Shown here: positions 35,281 to 43,881 of the stretch, piece after piece
How the letters are laid out: every line of letters begins with the position of its first letter
How positions within the stretch are numbered: position 1 is the stretch's first letter
NCBI RefSeq assembly: GCF_010119545.1
Contig: NZ_JAAEAA010000017.1
Location: forward strand, 46,898-110,897
Reading direction: 5' to 3'
Origin: Pontibacter fetidus
Lineage (GTDB): Bacteria; Bacteroidota; Bacteroidia; Cytophagales; Hymenobacteraceae
DNA length: 64,000 bases
Translations under genes and position numbers: made by a program
The notes under the pieces: generated by a model
What the model saw: the letters and a program-made list of their open reading frames with translations, nothing else
Told to the model about the DNA's origin: nothing
Databases searched by the model: none

Positions 35281-36834
35281 CTACTTTTTATTGCTGTCTA
35301 CAACTATGCGGTTGTCGCGGTTGGCGAGCTCCCAGGTAGTATAAAAGGCAAGGCGGGCTACTTTTTCAGCGCTGTCGAACAATATCTTGTCTACTGAGTC
35401 GCTTGGTTTGTGGTAATCGGCGTGCACACCGTTAAAGTAGAAAATGATCGGAATGCCGTGCTTTGCGAAGTTATAGTGGTCTGAACGGTAGTAGAAACGG
35501 TTCGGATCGTTCTCGTCGTTATACTTATAGTCCAGCTTCAGGTTTGTATACTTCTGGTTGGCTTCCTCGTTTATTTTGTGCAGCTCCGAAGACAGTTTAT
35601 CTGACCCGATCACATAAATATAGTTGCTGTCGTTCTGCTTCTCATAATCAAAATCCATTCTTCCGATCATGTCAATGTTTACGTCAGCAACTGTGTTAGC
35701 CAGCGGGAACACCGGGTTTTCAGAATAATACTCAGAGCCAAGCAAACCTTTTTCTTCGGCAGTTACCGTCATAAACAAGATGCTGCGGCGTGGGCCATAA
35801 CCAGCTTGTTTTGCTTTGGCAAATGCCTCGGCCAGCTCAATTACCGCTACCGTACCAGAGCCATCGTCGTTGGCACCGTTAAAGATCTTGTCATCGCCTT
35901 CTGCGTCTTGCTCTATCCCCACGTGGTCGTAGTGTGCGGTTACCAAAACCACCTCATCCTTTTTGTCAGAGCCTTCTATAAAGCCCAATACGTTTTCGGT
36001 TGGTAGTGGTGTAGTGTTGCGCTGCGTTAAGATCTTAACATCGGTGGCAGGCTTGTAGGTAGTAGCCGTAGCAGAAAGTTTAGCTGGCGTAGTGCCTAAA
36101 ATAGCAGCGCCCAATGCTGGTGAGGCCATAAACGTGGTAGTGCGACGACTGTTGGTTTTGCCAGGTAACGAAATTGAGGCCTGGCGCAAACGACTAGCGT
36201 AGCGCTGGTTCATCATGGTAAAAGCGTCTGGGGCAAGTACATACATTACGCTGGCTGCTTCAGCTTTACGGGCAAGCTGTCCCAGGTCATTCATTTTCTT
36301 TTCAGCCTCCATCAGGTTTGTAACCATCGTTACCAGCATTTTGCCTTTCAGGCTGGCGGTATCAATGGCGGCGTTATCGGCAATAAATACCGGGGTAGCG
36401 CTCTGCTCCGTGGTGTAGATAGAAGAACCCATCGGGAAGAAATCCTGCATCATGGTAAACTTCTTGTTGCCAACCATAACGTAACCGTCGCCCCATGTGC
36501 CTTTCTCGAGGTTAAATGTCTGGTAATACGGGCTGGTGCCTTCAGCTTTCACAGGTCCCATCAGGCCATCTTCCCTGAACTCGCGGGCAATGTATTCGGC
36601 AGCCATTTTCTGGCCTTTTTCGCCTGTGTTACGTCCTTCGTAAGCATCTGAGGCAAGTATAGTCAGGTGTTTAGACAGGTCAGCGGCAGTTATTGTCTGG
36701 CCATAGGTGGTGGCTGCAGCGCGCAGTTTTTCGGCGTCGGTAACAGGGCCTTTAGCGGTTGTTGAGTTGGTTGAGGCGCAACCCGAAGCAAGCAGCGCAG
36801 CCAGCACAAAACCGTAGGTGTGGAGATGTTTCAT
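35281..36834 (-). CDS. M28-family aminopeptidase lipoprotein
   Basis: A 517-residue secreted zinc peptidase. A lipoprotein signal ends in the lipobox LLASGC (Cys19). A PA-like insert covers roughly 140-290. The M28 catalytic domain (about 300-505) has the co-catalytic zinc ligands in VTAHYDHVG, GANDDGSGTVAVIEL, VTAEEKGLLGSEYY, NIDMIGRMD and the final NGVHADYHKPSDS. Glu in TAEEKG is the general base. It acts on peptides outside the cytoplasm. The gene starts 32 bases after the ispF stop, so the two may be co-transcribed. Confidence 0.92.
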   Translation of the reverse strand: MKHLHTYGFVLAALLASGCASTNSTTAKGPVTDAEKLRAAATTYGQTITAADLSKHLTILASDAYEGRNTGEKGQKMAAEYIAREFREDGLMGPVKAEGTSPYYQTFNLEKGTWGDGYVMVGNKKFTMMQDFFPMGSSIYTTEQSATPVFIADNAAIDTASLKGKMLVTMVTNLMEAEKKMNDLGQLARKAEAASVMYVLAPDAFTMMNQRYASRLRQASISLPGKTNSRRTTTFMASPALGAAILGTTPAKLSATATTYKPATDVKILTQRNTTPLPTENVLGFIEGSDKKDEVVLVTAHYDHVGIEQDAEGDDKIFNGANDDGSGTVAVIELAEAFAKAKQAGYGPRRSILFMTVTAEEKGLLGSEYYSENPVFPLANTVADVNIDMIGRMDFDYEKQNDSNYIYVIGSDKLSSELHKINEEANQKYTNLKLDYKYNDENDPNRFYYRSDHYNFAKHGIPIIFYFNGVHADYHKPSDSVDKILFDSAEKVARLAFYTTWELANRDNRIVVDSNKK

Positions 36835-36866
36835 GTTTCTGAGGTGAAAATTAAAAGTTAGGTCAG

Positions 36867-37352
36867 TTATTGTTTGATGATAAGAACAGTTGCAAAAGCG
36901 GCAACGCCTTCTTTTTTACCCACAAAGCCCAGGTGTTCGGTAGTAGTTGCCTTAATAGAGATATCGTGTTCCGGAATACCCATTACCTTTGCCAGGCAGG
37001 CTTTCATTTCCGGGATGTGCGGGTTTACCTTAGGCTCCTGCAGGCAAATGGTAGAATCGATGTTGCCAATTTCGTAGCCTTCGCGGGCGAGCAGGTGCAC
37101 CACTTCTTTTAGTAAAATCTTACTGTCGATGCCTTTATATTGTGGGTCTTTGTCTGAAAAATGGAAACCGATGTCGCGCATGTTGGCAGCACCTAGCAGG
37201 GCATCGCAGATAACATGTACCAATACGTCGGCATCGGAGTGGCCAAGTGCGCCATGTGTATGTGGAATTTTAATGCCGCCTAGCCAGAAGTCAAGTCCTT
37301 CCTGCAGCTGGTGCACATCGTAACCGAAACCGGTTCTGATCTTTAATTTCAT
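36867..37352 (-). CDS. ispF: 2-C-methyl-D-erythritol 2,4-cyclodiphosphate synthase
   Basis: Non-mevalonate isoprenoid pathway enzyme forming the cyclic diphosphate. Metal ligands Asp12 and His14 are in RTGFGYDVHQL, and the third in ALGHSDADVLVH. DIGFHFSDKDPQYKG and the C-terminal KATTTEHLGFVGKKEGVAA are family signatures. The 161-residue length is normal. It is first in a likely ispF-M28 transcript. Confidence 0.96.
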   Translation of the reverse strand: MKLKIRTGFGYDVHQLQEGLDFWLGGIKIPHTHGALGHSDADVLVHVICDALLGAANMRDIGFHFSDKDPQYKGIDSKILLKEVVHLLAREGYEIGNIDSTICLQEPKVNPHIPEMKACLAKVMGIPEHDISIKATTTEHLGFVGKKEGVAAFATVLIIKQ

Positions 37353-37611
37353 AGGTATAGGTAAGCGCTTATAGTTAAGCGAAGTGTCGTAAAAGTAAAT
37401 CTAATCGAAAAATACGATTTTGCTATAGTATAGGTATGGTTTCTTTGACATTTGCCATCTGGTAAGGTTTAATATAGTGGTTATCTATTTAATCACATCT
37501 TACCACATCCCGGGACACTATCACCTTACTCAGCCCTTTCCTGCCAGGAGATGGAGTTTTTATGCCTTTACCAATTCACAAACTATAGTTCTATAGTTAC
37601 AGCCTAAGATC

Positions 37612-37631
37612 GGACAGGTCGCGACCTGTCC
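37612..37631. repeat. Perfect 20-base palindrome
   Basis: GGACAGGTCGCGACCTGTCC is a perfect palindrome followed by CTACGG. Text of this kind (GACAGGTCGCGACCTGTC) is, from memory, scattered in many unrelated bacterial genomes as an intergenic repeat. Confidence 0.7.
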
Positions 37632-38072
37632 CTACGGAATTATAGCCACGATCAATGTCGACGCGAGCAAGTTCAACTATAGATGCAGGTCAATAGTAGA
37701 AAGATCGCAGTCTTTGGGTTGAGCGCCTTTGACTTGTTGCGGTGGCGTAGCCAACACGAGGCACGAGTGTGGCAAGAAGGCAGCAGCGCGATGCCCGAAG
37801 GCGGGGCCTCCCGGCCGTGAGGGCACCAAAGCTAGATTGAAACGATAGGTGACTAAAGCTCCCAGGAATACAAGAAGTTTGAAAGGAAGGCTTGGTTCAG
37901 ATAGCAAGTAATGTCAACTATAAGACACATAAGATTCCTCGACTATGCTCGGAATGACAATTGATCAACTATACCATTAGACGCTAGCAGGAGCTGCGCA
38001 CGCTGCTAGGTCTGGAAACGACAATTTGAAATAAGAGATTTCTTTTTTCGTCGAAATGACAAAAAAGTAAAA

Positions 38073-38111
38073 TATAAAAGCGTGCAAATCTATGACCCGC
38101 ACGCTTTTATA
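38073..38111 (-). terminator. Terminator of the M16 peptidase gene
   Basis: TATAAAAGCGTGC (38073-38085) and GCACGCTTTTATA (38099-38111) form a perfect 13-pair stem. On the minus strand it is followed by a T-rich stretch ending TTTTTT, and it lies 18 bases after the peptidase stop. Confidence 0.8.
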
Positions 38112-38128
38112 CTATTGGTAACTATAAC

Positions 38129-39394
38129 TTATACTTCCTCCGTTACTTCCTTCTCTTTCTTTTCTGCCTTATAAAGCAGTGTAGAGCAGTTATTTGGGTC
38201 AAGTATTTCTCTGGCGCAACGCTGGATATCAGCAGGTGTTACGGCTTGTATCTTTTCGCCTTCGGTGTTTACAAAGTTGGCATCGCCCAGTAGTTTACCA
38301 TACGCCAGGTTCATGGCGCGGTTCAGCAATTCTATCTCAGAGAATACCAAACTGGTTTCTGCCTGGTTCTTTACTTTGTTCAGCTCTTGCTCCTCCACCA
38401 GCGTATCCATCAGTTCCTGGTTTATTTTCTCAATGGCAGTGTTGGCTTCCTGCAGGTCTACGCCTTCATTCAACTTGCCTTGTATGATCAGTAAGCCTGG
38501 CTCTATACTTCCGGTAACCGATGCCGAAATTGAATTGAATAACTTCTGCTCTTTTACCAACTGCTCATATAACCTACTCGACTTGCCACGGCCCAGGATA
38601 TCGCTGATCAGGTCGATCGCATAATAATCCGGATGGTTGCGGTGTGGCATGTGGTAGGTTTTGTAGATGGCGCTGAGTGGTACATCAGCTGTAGTTTCGA
38701 GCACGCGCGGTTCGGTTTGCTTGGGCTCGTATGGTATCTGTCGAGTATACTTTTCGCCGGCTGGTATCGGGCCAAACCATTTTTCGGTCAGCTCTTTGGC
38801 ATGCTCAAAGGTGATGTTACCTGCTACTACCAAAATAGCGTTGCTTGGCGAATAATGCTTTTTATGGAATGCCTTCACGATGTCCATGGTAGCATCTTCG
38901 ATGTGCTTGATCTCTTTACCTATAGTTGCCCATTTGTACGGATGGTTTTTATAAGCCAGCGGGCGTAGTTTCAGCCACACATCGCCGTAAGGTTGGTTCA
39001 GGTAAGTTTGTTTAAATTCTTCTACTACTACTTTGCGCTGCACCTCCAGTCCATTTTCGCTAAAAGCCAGGTCCATCATGCGGTCCGACTCCAGCCAGAA
39101 ACCGGTTTCTATGTTTTGTGCCGGCAACGACAGGTAGTAATTGGTAATGTCCGGGCTGGTAAAGGCGTTGTTCTCGCCGCCTACACGCTGTAAGGGCTCG
39201 TCATACACCGGTATGTTTTTAGACCCACTAAACATCAGGTGCTCAAACAAATGGGCAAAACCCGTGTGTTCTTCCACTTCATCGCGCGAGCCTACATCGT
39301 ACAGCACATTTAAAACTGCCATCGGCGAGGTATGGTCTTCGTGCACGATCACGCGCAACCCGTTATCAAGCGTAAATTCTTTAAACTGTATCAT
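38129..39394 (-). CDS. M16-family zinc peptidase
   Basis: A 421-residue pitrilysin-like peptidase. The inverted zinc motif HxxEH is His48-Leu-Phe-Glu51-His52 in GFAHLFEHLMFSG, and the distal glutamate is in VVVEEFKQTYLNQPYG. The second half has the family's non-catalytic fold (LYEQLVKEQKLFNSISASVTGS). It is the single-length (about 420) M16B form. No signal peptide is seen. The C-terminus is Glu/Lys-rich. Confidence 0.93.
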   Translation of the reverse strand: MIQFKEFTLDNGLRVIVHEDHTSPMAVLNVLYDVGSRDEVEEHTGFAHLFEHLMFSGSKNIPVYDEPLQRVGGENNAFTSPDITNYYLSLPAQNIETGFWLESDRMMDLAFSENGLEVQRKVVVEEFKQTYLNQPYGDVWLKLRPLAYKNHPYKWATIGKEIKHIEDATMDIVKAFHKKHYSPSNAILVVAGNITFEHAKELTEKWFGPIPAGEKYTRQIPYEPKQTEPRVLETTADVPLSAIYKTYHMPHRNHPDYYAIDLISDILGRGKSSRLYEQLVKEQKLFNSISASVTGSIEPGLLIIQGKLNEGVDLQEANTAIEKINQELMDTLVEEQELNKVKNQAETSLVFSEIELLNRAMNLAYGKLLGDANFVNTEGEKIQAVTPADIQRCAREILDPNNCSTLLYKAEKKEKEVTEEV

Positions 39395-39574
39395 ATCTTA
39401 ATTGTTAAATTGCCTGATGGTTAAATTGTTATTCTCTGACGTACCTTTTTCAACCATTTAACAATGCAGCCATTTAGCCATAAATAGAAACAAAAGTATA
39501 AATTAGCGACATATTTTTTAGCTTCGCCTAATATACTAACTTGCCTACCTATAACGAAGTTTCCAATTTCTGAG

Positions 39575-41554
39575 ATGAACTATAACCGCAAAGAATATTC
39601 CGAGGACGAACTGATCGCTCTTTACAAAGGCATACTTAAGCCCCGCATGATAGAAGAGCGCATGCTCGTGCTGTTACGCCAGGGCAAAGTAAGCAAGTGG
39701 TTTTCCGGCATTGGTCAGGAAGCTATTTCTGTAGGGTCGGCGATGGCGTTGGAACAGGATGAATATATACTGCCATTGCACCGCAACCTGGGAGTTTTTA
39801 CAAGCCGCAATGTGCCTTTAGATAGATTGTTTGCACAGTTCCAGGGTAAGAAGACTGGTTTCACCAAAGGTCGCGACCGTTCTTTCCACTTCGGGTCAAA
39901 CGAACACCACATTGTAGGCATGATCTCGCACCTTGGCCCGCAACTGGCAGTAGCCGATGGTATAGCTTTGGCCGACCTGCTGGATAAAAAAGAAAAAGTA
40001 ACGCTGGTGTATAGTGGCGATGGCGGAGCTTCGGAAGGAGATTTCCATGAGGCGCTGAACGTAGCGGCGGTGTGGGGCTTGCCGGTTATTTTCATGATCG
40101 AGAATAACGGGTATGGATTGTCTACGCCAAGCAACGAGCAGTTTAAATTTAAGCAGTTTATAGATAAGGGCCCTGCTTACGGCATGGATGCCCTACAGAT
40201 AGATGGCAACAACCTGCTGGAGGTATACCATACGGTAAAACAAACGGCTGCCAGCATGCGCAAGAACCCGCGCCCAGTTTTAATTGAGGCCATGACCTTC
40301 AGGATGCGCGGCCACGAAGAAGCCAGTGGAACCAAGTATGTGCCGCAGGAGCTGTTCGAGAAATGGGCGAAGAAAGATCCGGTGGAGAACTATGAAAAGT
40401 ACTTGCTGGATGAACTTATACTTACCCCGAAGGCTGTAGAAACTATACGCGAAGAGCTGAAAGCCGAAATTGAAGAAGGCCTGCAGACAGCTTTTGCCAC
40501 GCCAATGCCTGTTGCCAACCGCCAGGAAGAAATTGCCGACATGTATAAACCATATGTGCAGCAGCCTGTAGCGCCAGCATCAAGTGCAAAAACTGAAAAA
40601 CGTTTTGTAGATGCGATCTCAGACGGGTTGCGCCAAAGTATGGAGCGTTACCCGGAACTGGTGCTTATGGGCCAGGACATTGCCGAATATGGTGGCGTTT
40701 TCAAGATAACAGAAGGCTTTGTAGATAAATTCGGGAAAGAGCGCGTGCGCAACACCCCGCTTTGCGAGTCGGCTATACTTGGTATTGGACTGGGCATGTC
40801 TGTTAAAGGCAAAAAGAGTATGGTAGAAATGCAGTTTGCCGATTTCGTGAGTGTGGGCTTTAACCAGATCGTGAATAACCTGGCCAAAAGCCATTATCGC
40901 TGGGGCCAGCACGCCGATGTGGTAGTTCGTATGCCAACAGGTGCCGGCACAGCAGCAGGCCCGTTTCATTCGCAAAGTAACGAAGCATGGTTCTTCCACA
41001 CGCCTGGTTTAAAAATTGTTTACCCATCGTCGCCGTACGATGCCAAAGGTTTACTGAATGCCGCCATCGAAGATCCAAATCCGGTAATGTATTTCGAGCA
41101 CAAGCTACTGTATCGCTCTATTTCGCAGGAGATTCCGGATGATTACTATACAATAGAGATTGGCAAAGCTAAAACAGTAGCCGAAGGCGACGATATATCG
41201 ATCATTACTTATGGTATGGGCGTGCATTGGGCCAAGCAACTGCAGCAGGAAATGCCGGAGATCAGCTTAGAAATTCTGGACCTGCGCTCGCTGCTGCCTT
41301 GGGATAAAGAAGCTGTAAGAAATACTGTAGCCAAGACCGGCCGCGTTATTATACTACACGAAGACACCTTAACGGGCGGTATCGGTGGCGAAATTGCTGC
41401 CTGGATTGGCGAAAACTGCTTTGAGCACCTGGATGGGCCAGTGGCACGCGTTGCCAGCTTAGATACTGCCATACCGTTTGCGCCCCCACTGGAGGCAGAG
41501 TTTTTGCCAAAGCAGCGATTACGTGAAAAAGTAGAAGCCATACTTGCGTACTAA
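39575..41554 (+). CDS. 2-oxoacid dehydrogenase E1, alpha-beta fusion
   Basis: A 659-residue thiamine-diphosphate enzyme with alpha (about 1-345) and beta (about 350-659) halves in one chain, most like branched-chain 2-oxoacid dehydrogenase E1. The alpha half has IGQEAISVGSA, the TPP motif GDGGASEGDFHEA starting at Gly148 with ENNGYGLS, and TFRMRGHEEASGTKY. The beta half has GQDIAEYGGVFKITEG, ESAILGIGLGMS, PTGAGTAAGPFHSQSNEAWFFHTPGLKIVYPS in pieces and a C-terminal domain with LEILDLRSLLPWD. A Pro/Ala linker joins the halves. Fused E1 chains of this kind are common in Bacteroidota. E2 and E3 are not in the window; the lipoyl synthase gene is 2.3 kb downstream. Confidence 0.9.
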   Translation: MNYNRKEYSEDELIALYKGILKPRMIEERMLVLLRQGKVSKWFSGIGQEAISVGSAMALEQDEYILPLHRNLGVFTSRNVPLDRLFAQFQGKKTGFTKGRDRSFHFGSNEHHIVGMISHLGPQLAVADGIALADLLDKKEKVTLVYSGDGGASEGDFHEALNVAAVWGLPVIFMIENNGYGLSTPSNEQFKFKQFIDKGPAYGMDALQIDGNNLLEVYHTVKQTAASMRKNPRPVLIEAMTFRMRGHEEASGTKYVPQELFEKWAKKDPVENYEKYLLDELILTPKAVETIREELKAEIEEGLQTAFATPMPVANRQEEIADMYKPYVQQPVAPASSAKTEKRFVDAISDGLRQSMERYPELVLMGQDIAEYGGVFKITEGFVDKFGKERVRNTPLCESAILGIGLGMSVKGKKSMVEMQFADFVSVGFNQIVNNLAKSHYRWGQHADVVVRMPTGAGTAAGPFHSQSNEAWFFHTPGLKIVYPSSPYDAKGLLNAAIEDPNPVMYFEHKLLYRSISQEIPDDYYTIEIGKAKTVAEGDDISIITYGMGVHWAKQLQQEMPEISLEILDLRSLLPWDKEAVRNTVAKTGRVIILHEDTLTGGIGGEIAAWIGENCFEHLDGPVARVASLDTAIPFAPPLEAEFLPKQRLREKVEAILAY

Positions 41555-41576
41555 TAACATAACTACCACTTCGGCC

Positions 41577-41786
41577 ATGACCTATAACCGCATTTTTTAC
41601 CTTGTTTTAATAAGCATAACACTTTCGGTAGCTACAGGCTGTGGTAAAAAAGGGATACCGTGCCCGTCGCCGAATGGCAAAAGTGTGAAGGTATCTGCCA
41701 AAGGCGCTGGTAACATGGAAGCCATTAAGGTATCAACCAACAAGAACGGACTGGTACAGAAGCGTAAGAAATTTTTGTTCTTCTAA
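41577..41786 (+). CDS. Small lipoprotein, unknown
   Basis: A 69-residue protein starting at the ATG 41577. The signal MTYNRIFYLVLISITLSVATGC gives a lipobox VATGC, followed by a short Lys/Ser/Gly-rich mature part ending QKRKKFLFF. An upstream in-frame TTG at 41544 inside the E1 gene is unlikely to be the start. Not recognised. It is 22 bases after the E1 stop and ahead of another small secreted protein. Confidence 0.55.
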   Translation: MTYNRIFYLVLISITLSVATGCGKKGIPCPSPNGKSVKVSAKGAGNMEAIKVSTNKNGLVQKRKKFLFF

Positions 41787-41831
41787 ACTATAGCTGCGTA
41801 AACTATAGCAGTGTAAACCGAAAGGAGGCGT

Positions 41832-42164
41832 ATGATGCAAGTATTTACAAAATGGGTTCTGTGCTTTTTTATAATATTGTTTGTAGGGTTGGCTCCCGCT
41901 TTGGCGCAGATACAGGCAAAGAGCATAGAGCGGCAGAAAAAAGAGCAAAAGCGTTTCCTGAAAGAAGCTGAAAGAACCGAGTCTGATTACAAAGCAACTC
42001 ACCTGAATACCAGTGCTTATACTTTTAAGCGAGGCGAGGCTGCCCGCAAACGTGTAAGCAAACGTGATGAGCGCCGCCAGTATAAGTTTGACGAAGCCGG
42101 AAATCCGCAGAAAAAGAAGACAATCTTCCGGAAGAAGGCAACCAAGAAACAGGCAGGCGGGTAA
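41832..42164 (+). CDS. Small basic secreted protein, unknown
   Basis: A 110-residue protein with a signal peptide (about 1-25, ending APALAQ) and a very basic mature part rich in Lys and Arg (ERQKKEQKRFLKEAERTES; ending FRKKATKKQAGG). A strong Shine-Dalgarno-like AAAGGAGG is placed seven bases before a double ATG, which is notable because such sites are rare in this phylum. No family recognised. It may bind an acidic polymer or the cell surface; that is a guess. Confidence 0.55.
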   Translation: MMQVFTKWVLCFFIILFVGLAPALAQIQAKSIERQKKEQKRFLKEAERTESDYKATHLNTSAYTFKRGEAARKRVSKRDERRQYKFDEAGNPQKKKTIFRKKATKKQAGG

Positions 42165-42191
42165 AAATCACCAAACACTTAAATTCCGAAA

Positions 42192-42539
42192 ATGAACTGG
42201 CACCCTCTGAACAGCACCGAACAGTTAGATAAGATACTGGAAGAATCGAAACACACGCCTGTGGTAATTTTTAAACACAGCACCTCATGCTCGATAAGCG
42301 CTACGGCCAAAAGCCGCCTGGAGCGCCAATGGGATGGCAAAGGCCTGGACCACGTAAAACCTTATTACCTGGATCTGCTGGCGTATCGTCCGGTATCAAA
42401 CGAAATAGCCGAGGTATTGCATGTGCAGCATCAGTCGCCGCAGTTATTATTGGTGCAGGATGGCATGTGTACCTACGATGCTTCGCATTTAGGCATTAAT
42501 CTGGATGAAATGAAGAAAAAAGTTGCTGCTTCTAACTAA
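42192..42539 (+). CDS. ytxJ: YtxJ-type bacillithiol-linked redox protein
   Basis: A 115-residue thioredoxin-like protein of the YtxJ/DUF2847 family, thought to act as a monothiol bacilliredoxin-like protein. The motif KHSTSCSISATAKSRLE carries the single active cysteine Cys33. The partner region QHQSPQLLLVQDG contains the thioredoxin-fold cis-Pro. The 3' end of the gene overlaps a terminator hairpin. It indicates, indirectly, that this organism uses bacillithiol. Confidence 0.88.
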   Translation: MNWHPLNSTEQLDKILEESKHTPVVIFKHSTSCSISATAKSRLERQWDGKGLDHVKPYYLDLLAYRPVSNEIAEVLHVQHQSPQLLLVQDGMCTYDASHLGINLDEMKKKVAASN

Positions 42540-42560
42540 AGAGGCAGCAACTTTCGTTTT
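42519..42560. terminator. Terminator overlapping the end of ytxJ
   Basis: AAAGTTGCTGC (42519-42529) and GCAGCAACTTT (42544-42554) form a perfect 11-pair stem. The left arm lies inside the ytxJ coding sequence (codons for Lys-Val-Ala-Ala) and the ytxJ TAA is in the loop. CGTTTT follows on the plus strand and a T run on the minus strand, so it can serve the convergent osmC-like gene too. Confidence 0.75.
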
Positions 42561-42969
42561 AGTTCTGATAGATAAAACTTACCGTTTGCTTTATTTCCGG
42601 GTGAAGGCTTAGCGCTACCGGGCAGGTGCGTGCCGCGTTCTCCAACAAAGCTTTTTCTTTTGCAGTATAGGCTATAGCCGGCATTTTAAACGTAAGCACT
42701 ACTTCACCGATGCGGCGCGGGTCTGCCACCATTATTTTAGTGGTTTCGATCTCCATGCCCTCAATGGCGATGTTGTTGCGCTCGGCTACAATGCCCATGA
42801 TGGTCATCATGCAGCTGCCAAGTGCGGCGCAAACAAGGTCTGATGGCGAAAATGCTTCGCCGCGGCCATTGTTGTCTACAGGGGCATCGGTAATAATGGT
42901 ATTGCCGGAGGCTACGTGTTGGGCTTCTGTACGTAAGTTGCCCTGGTATTTATTTTGGATAGTTGCCAT
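42559..42969 (-). CDS. OsmC-family peroxiredoxin-like protein
   Basis: A 136-residue OsmC/Ohr-superfamily protein. The two redox cysteines are Cys53 (LGSCMMTIMGI) and Cys116 (ARTCPVALSLH). It probably detoxifies organic hydroperoxides or is a redox-stress protein of the YhfA-like branch. Length is normal. Convergent with ytxJ, sharing the hairpin between them. Confidence 0.9.
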   Translation of the reverse strand: MATIQNKYQGNLRTEAQHVASGNTIITDAPVDNNGRGEAFSPSDLVCAALGSCMMTIMGIVAERNNIAIEGMEIETTKIMVADPRRIGEVVLTFKMPAIAYTAKEKALLENAARTCPVALSLHPEIKQTVSFIYQN

Positions 42970-43034
42970 GTAAGTATAAGATTTGAATAAAGCGTGAATT
43001 TACTTACTTTTAAACAAACTCTAAATTAATCTAA

Positions 43035-43775
43035 GTGGTCCGATACATCGCTTTCGTGCTGACGCTCGCTTTTGCAGCTTTTGCTTTGCCGGCGCTTGCC
43101 CAATCTGAAGAAGAAGAGGCTTTTGAGAAAGAGCTGAGCTATGGTATAAACCTGAACTCGAATGGCGGGCTTATAGGCGGCGCCTTTATCCGGTCGGCTT
43201 TTACCATGAACCCTAACATGCTGCAGTTTGGCGCAGTAGAGATCGTTGAAGTAAAACACCCCCGCGAGCAACGCTTTTTCAGTGGCGAAACCGGCGATTC
43301 GTTTATAAGAGGCAAGCAAAACTATTTGTTTGTAGTGCGCCCGCACTATGGCCGCGAACTGGTGCTTTTCCGGAAAGCTGCCGAATCGGGGGTACAGGTA
43401 AATGCAATTGGCGCAGCAGGTCCGTCGCTTGGTTTCCTGGTGCCTTATTACATACGGTACAACTATGGCCAGGCCGGCACAGACACCGATACCCGCACCG
43501 AGCAGTACGAGCCCAAAACCCACACAACTATTGAAAGAATACAGGGCAACGCCGGCGTGTTTACAGGTTTAGGAGAAGCCAAGGTTAATGTTGGCGCACA
43601 TATAAAGGGTGGCTTAAGCTTTGAGTATGGCCGTTATAACGAAAGCATAGCAGGTATAGAAGTGGGTGCGATGTTAGAGATTTATCCTAAAAAACTGGTT
43701 ATAATACCGGAGGCAAAAAATGTGAACCGCTTTACCTCTGTTTACCTTAATATCTTCTACGGCAGCCGTAATTAA
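43035..43775 (+). CDS. Secreted beta-rich protein, probable small outer-membrane barrel
   Basis: A 246-residue protein read from a GTG start, with a signal peptide (about 1-22, ending ALPALAQ). The mature part alternates hydrophobic and polar residues with many aromatic turns (GINLNSNGGLIGGAFIRSAF, LGFLVPYYIRYNYG, TSVYLNIFYGSRN), like an outer-membrane beta-barrel ending in an aromatic strand. Not recognised as a named family. It sits 106 bases before lipA on the same strand; no obvious functional link. An unusually long minus-strand frame overlaps it but lacks any signal or domain support. Confidence 0.6.
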   Translation: MVRYIAFVLTLAFAAFALPALAQSEEEEAFEKELSYGINLNSNGGLIGGAFIRSAFTMNPNMLQFGAVEIVEVKHPREQRFFSGETGDSFIRGKQNYLFVVRPHYGRELVLFRKAAESGVQVNAIGAAGPSLGFLVPYYIRYNYGQAGTDTDTRTEQYEPKTHTTIERIQGNAGVFTGLGEAKVNVGAHIKGGLSFEYGRYNESIAGIEVGAMLEIYPKKLVIIPEAKNVNRFTSVYLNIFYGSRN

Positions 43776-43869
43776 AAGCTTTCCCGAACAAATACCTGCC
43801 GGTGCGTGTTGCAAAAGAACGAGGCATAAATCTTAGCTGTATGCTAATGTCTCTTAACACATTACTTCC

Positions 43870-43877
43870 TATCTTTG
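43870..43877 (+). promoter_or_regulatory. Bacteroidota -7 box just before lipA
   Basis: TATCTTTG matches TAnnTTTG exactly and ends five bases before the lipA ATG. With transcription normally beginning a few bases past this box, the lipA transcript would be leaderless or have only a few leader bases. The -33 region is not a strong TTTG. Confidence 0.5.
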
Positions 43878-43881
43878 CAGC

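Larger units (their letters stand above)
37353..38128. other. Long intergenic region with mixed repeats and a GC-rich island
   Basis: No gene is supported in these 776 bases. 37353-37610 is ordinary-looking spacer with the upstream region of ispF. 37612-37631 is a perfect palindrome (listed separately). 37712-37860 is a GC-rich block (GGCGGGGCCTCCCGGCC inside) unlike its flanks; an open minus-strand frame across it (37677-37907) has no start-signal or domain support, and a structured RNA or repeat is more likely. 37929-37957 and 38034-38060 are fragments of the GTCAT...ATGAC family. The end holds the M16-gene terminator. Confidence 0.5.

Noticed and set aside
37677..37907. 76-residue minus-strand frame in the 776-base gap
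   Set aside because: Pro/Gly/Ala-rich, no ribosome site or domain; the DNA looks like a structured or repeated element.
43026..43523. 165-residue open frame on the minus strand opposite the secreted beta-rich protein
   Set aside because: It is fully antisense to a gene with a signal peptide, has no recognisable domain and no start signal; a shadow frame.
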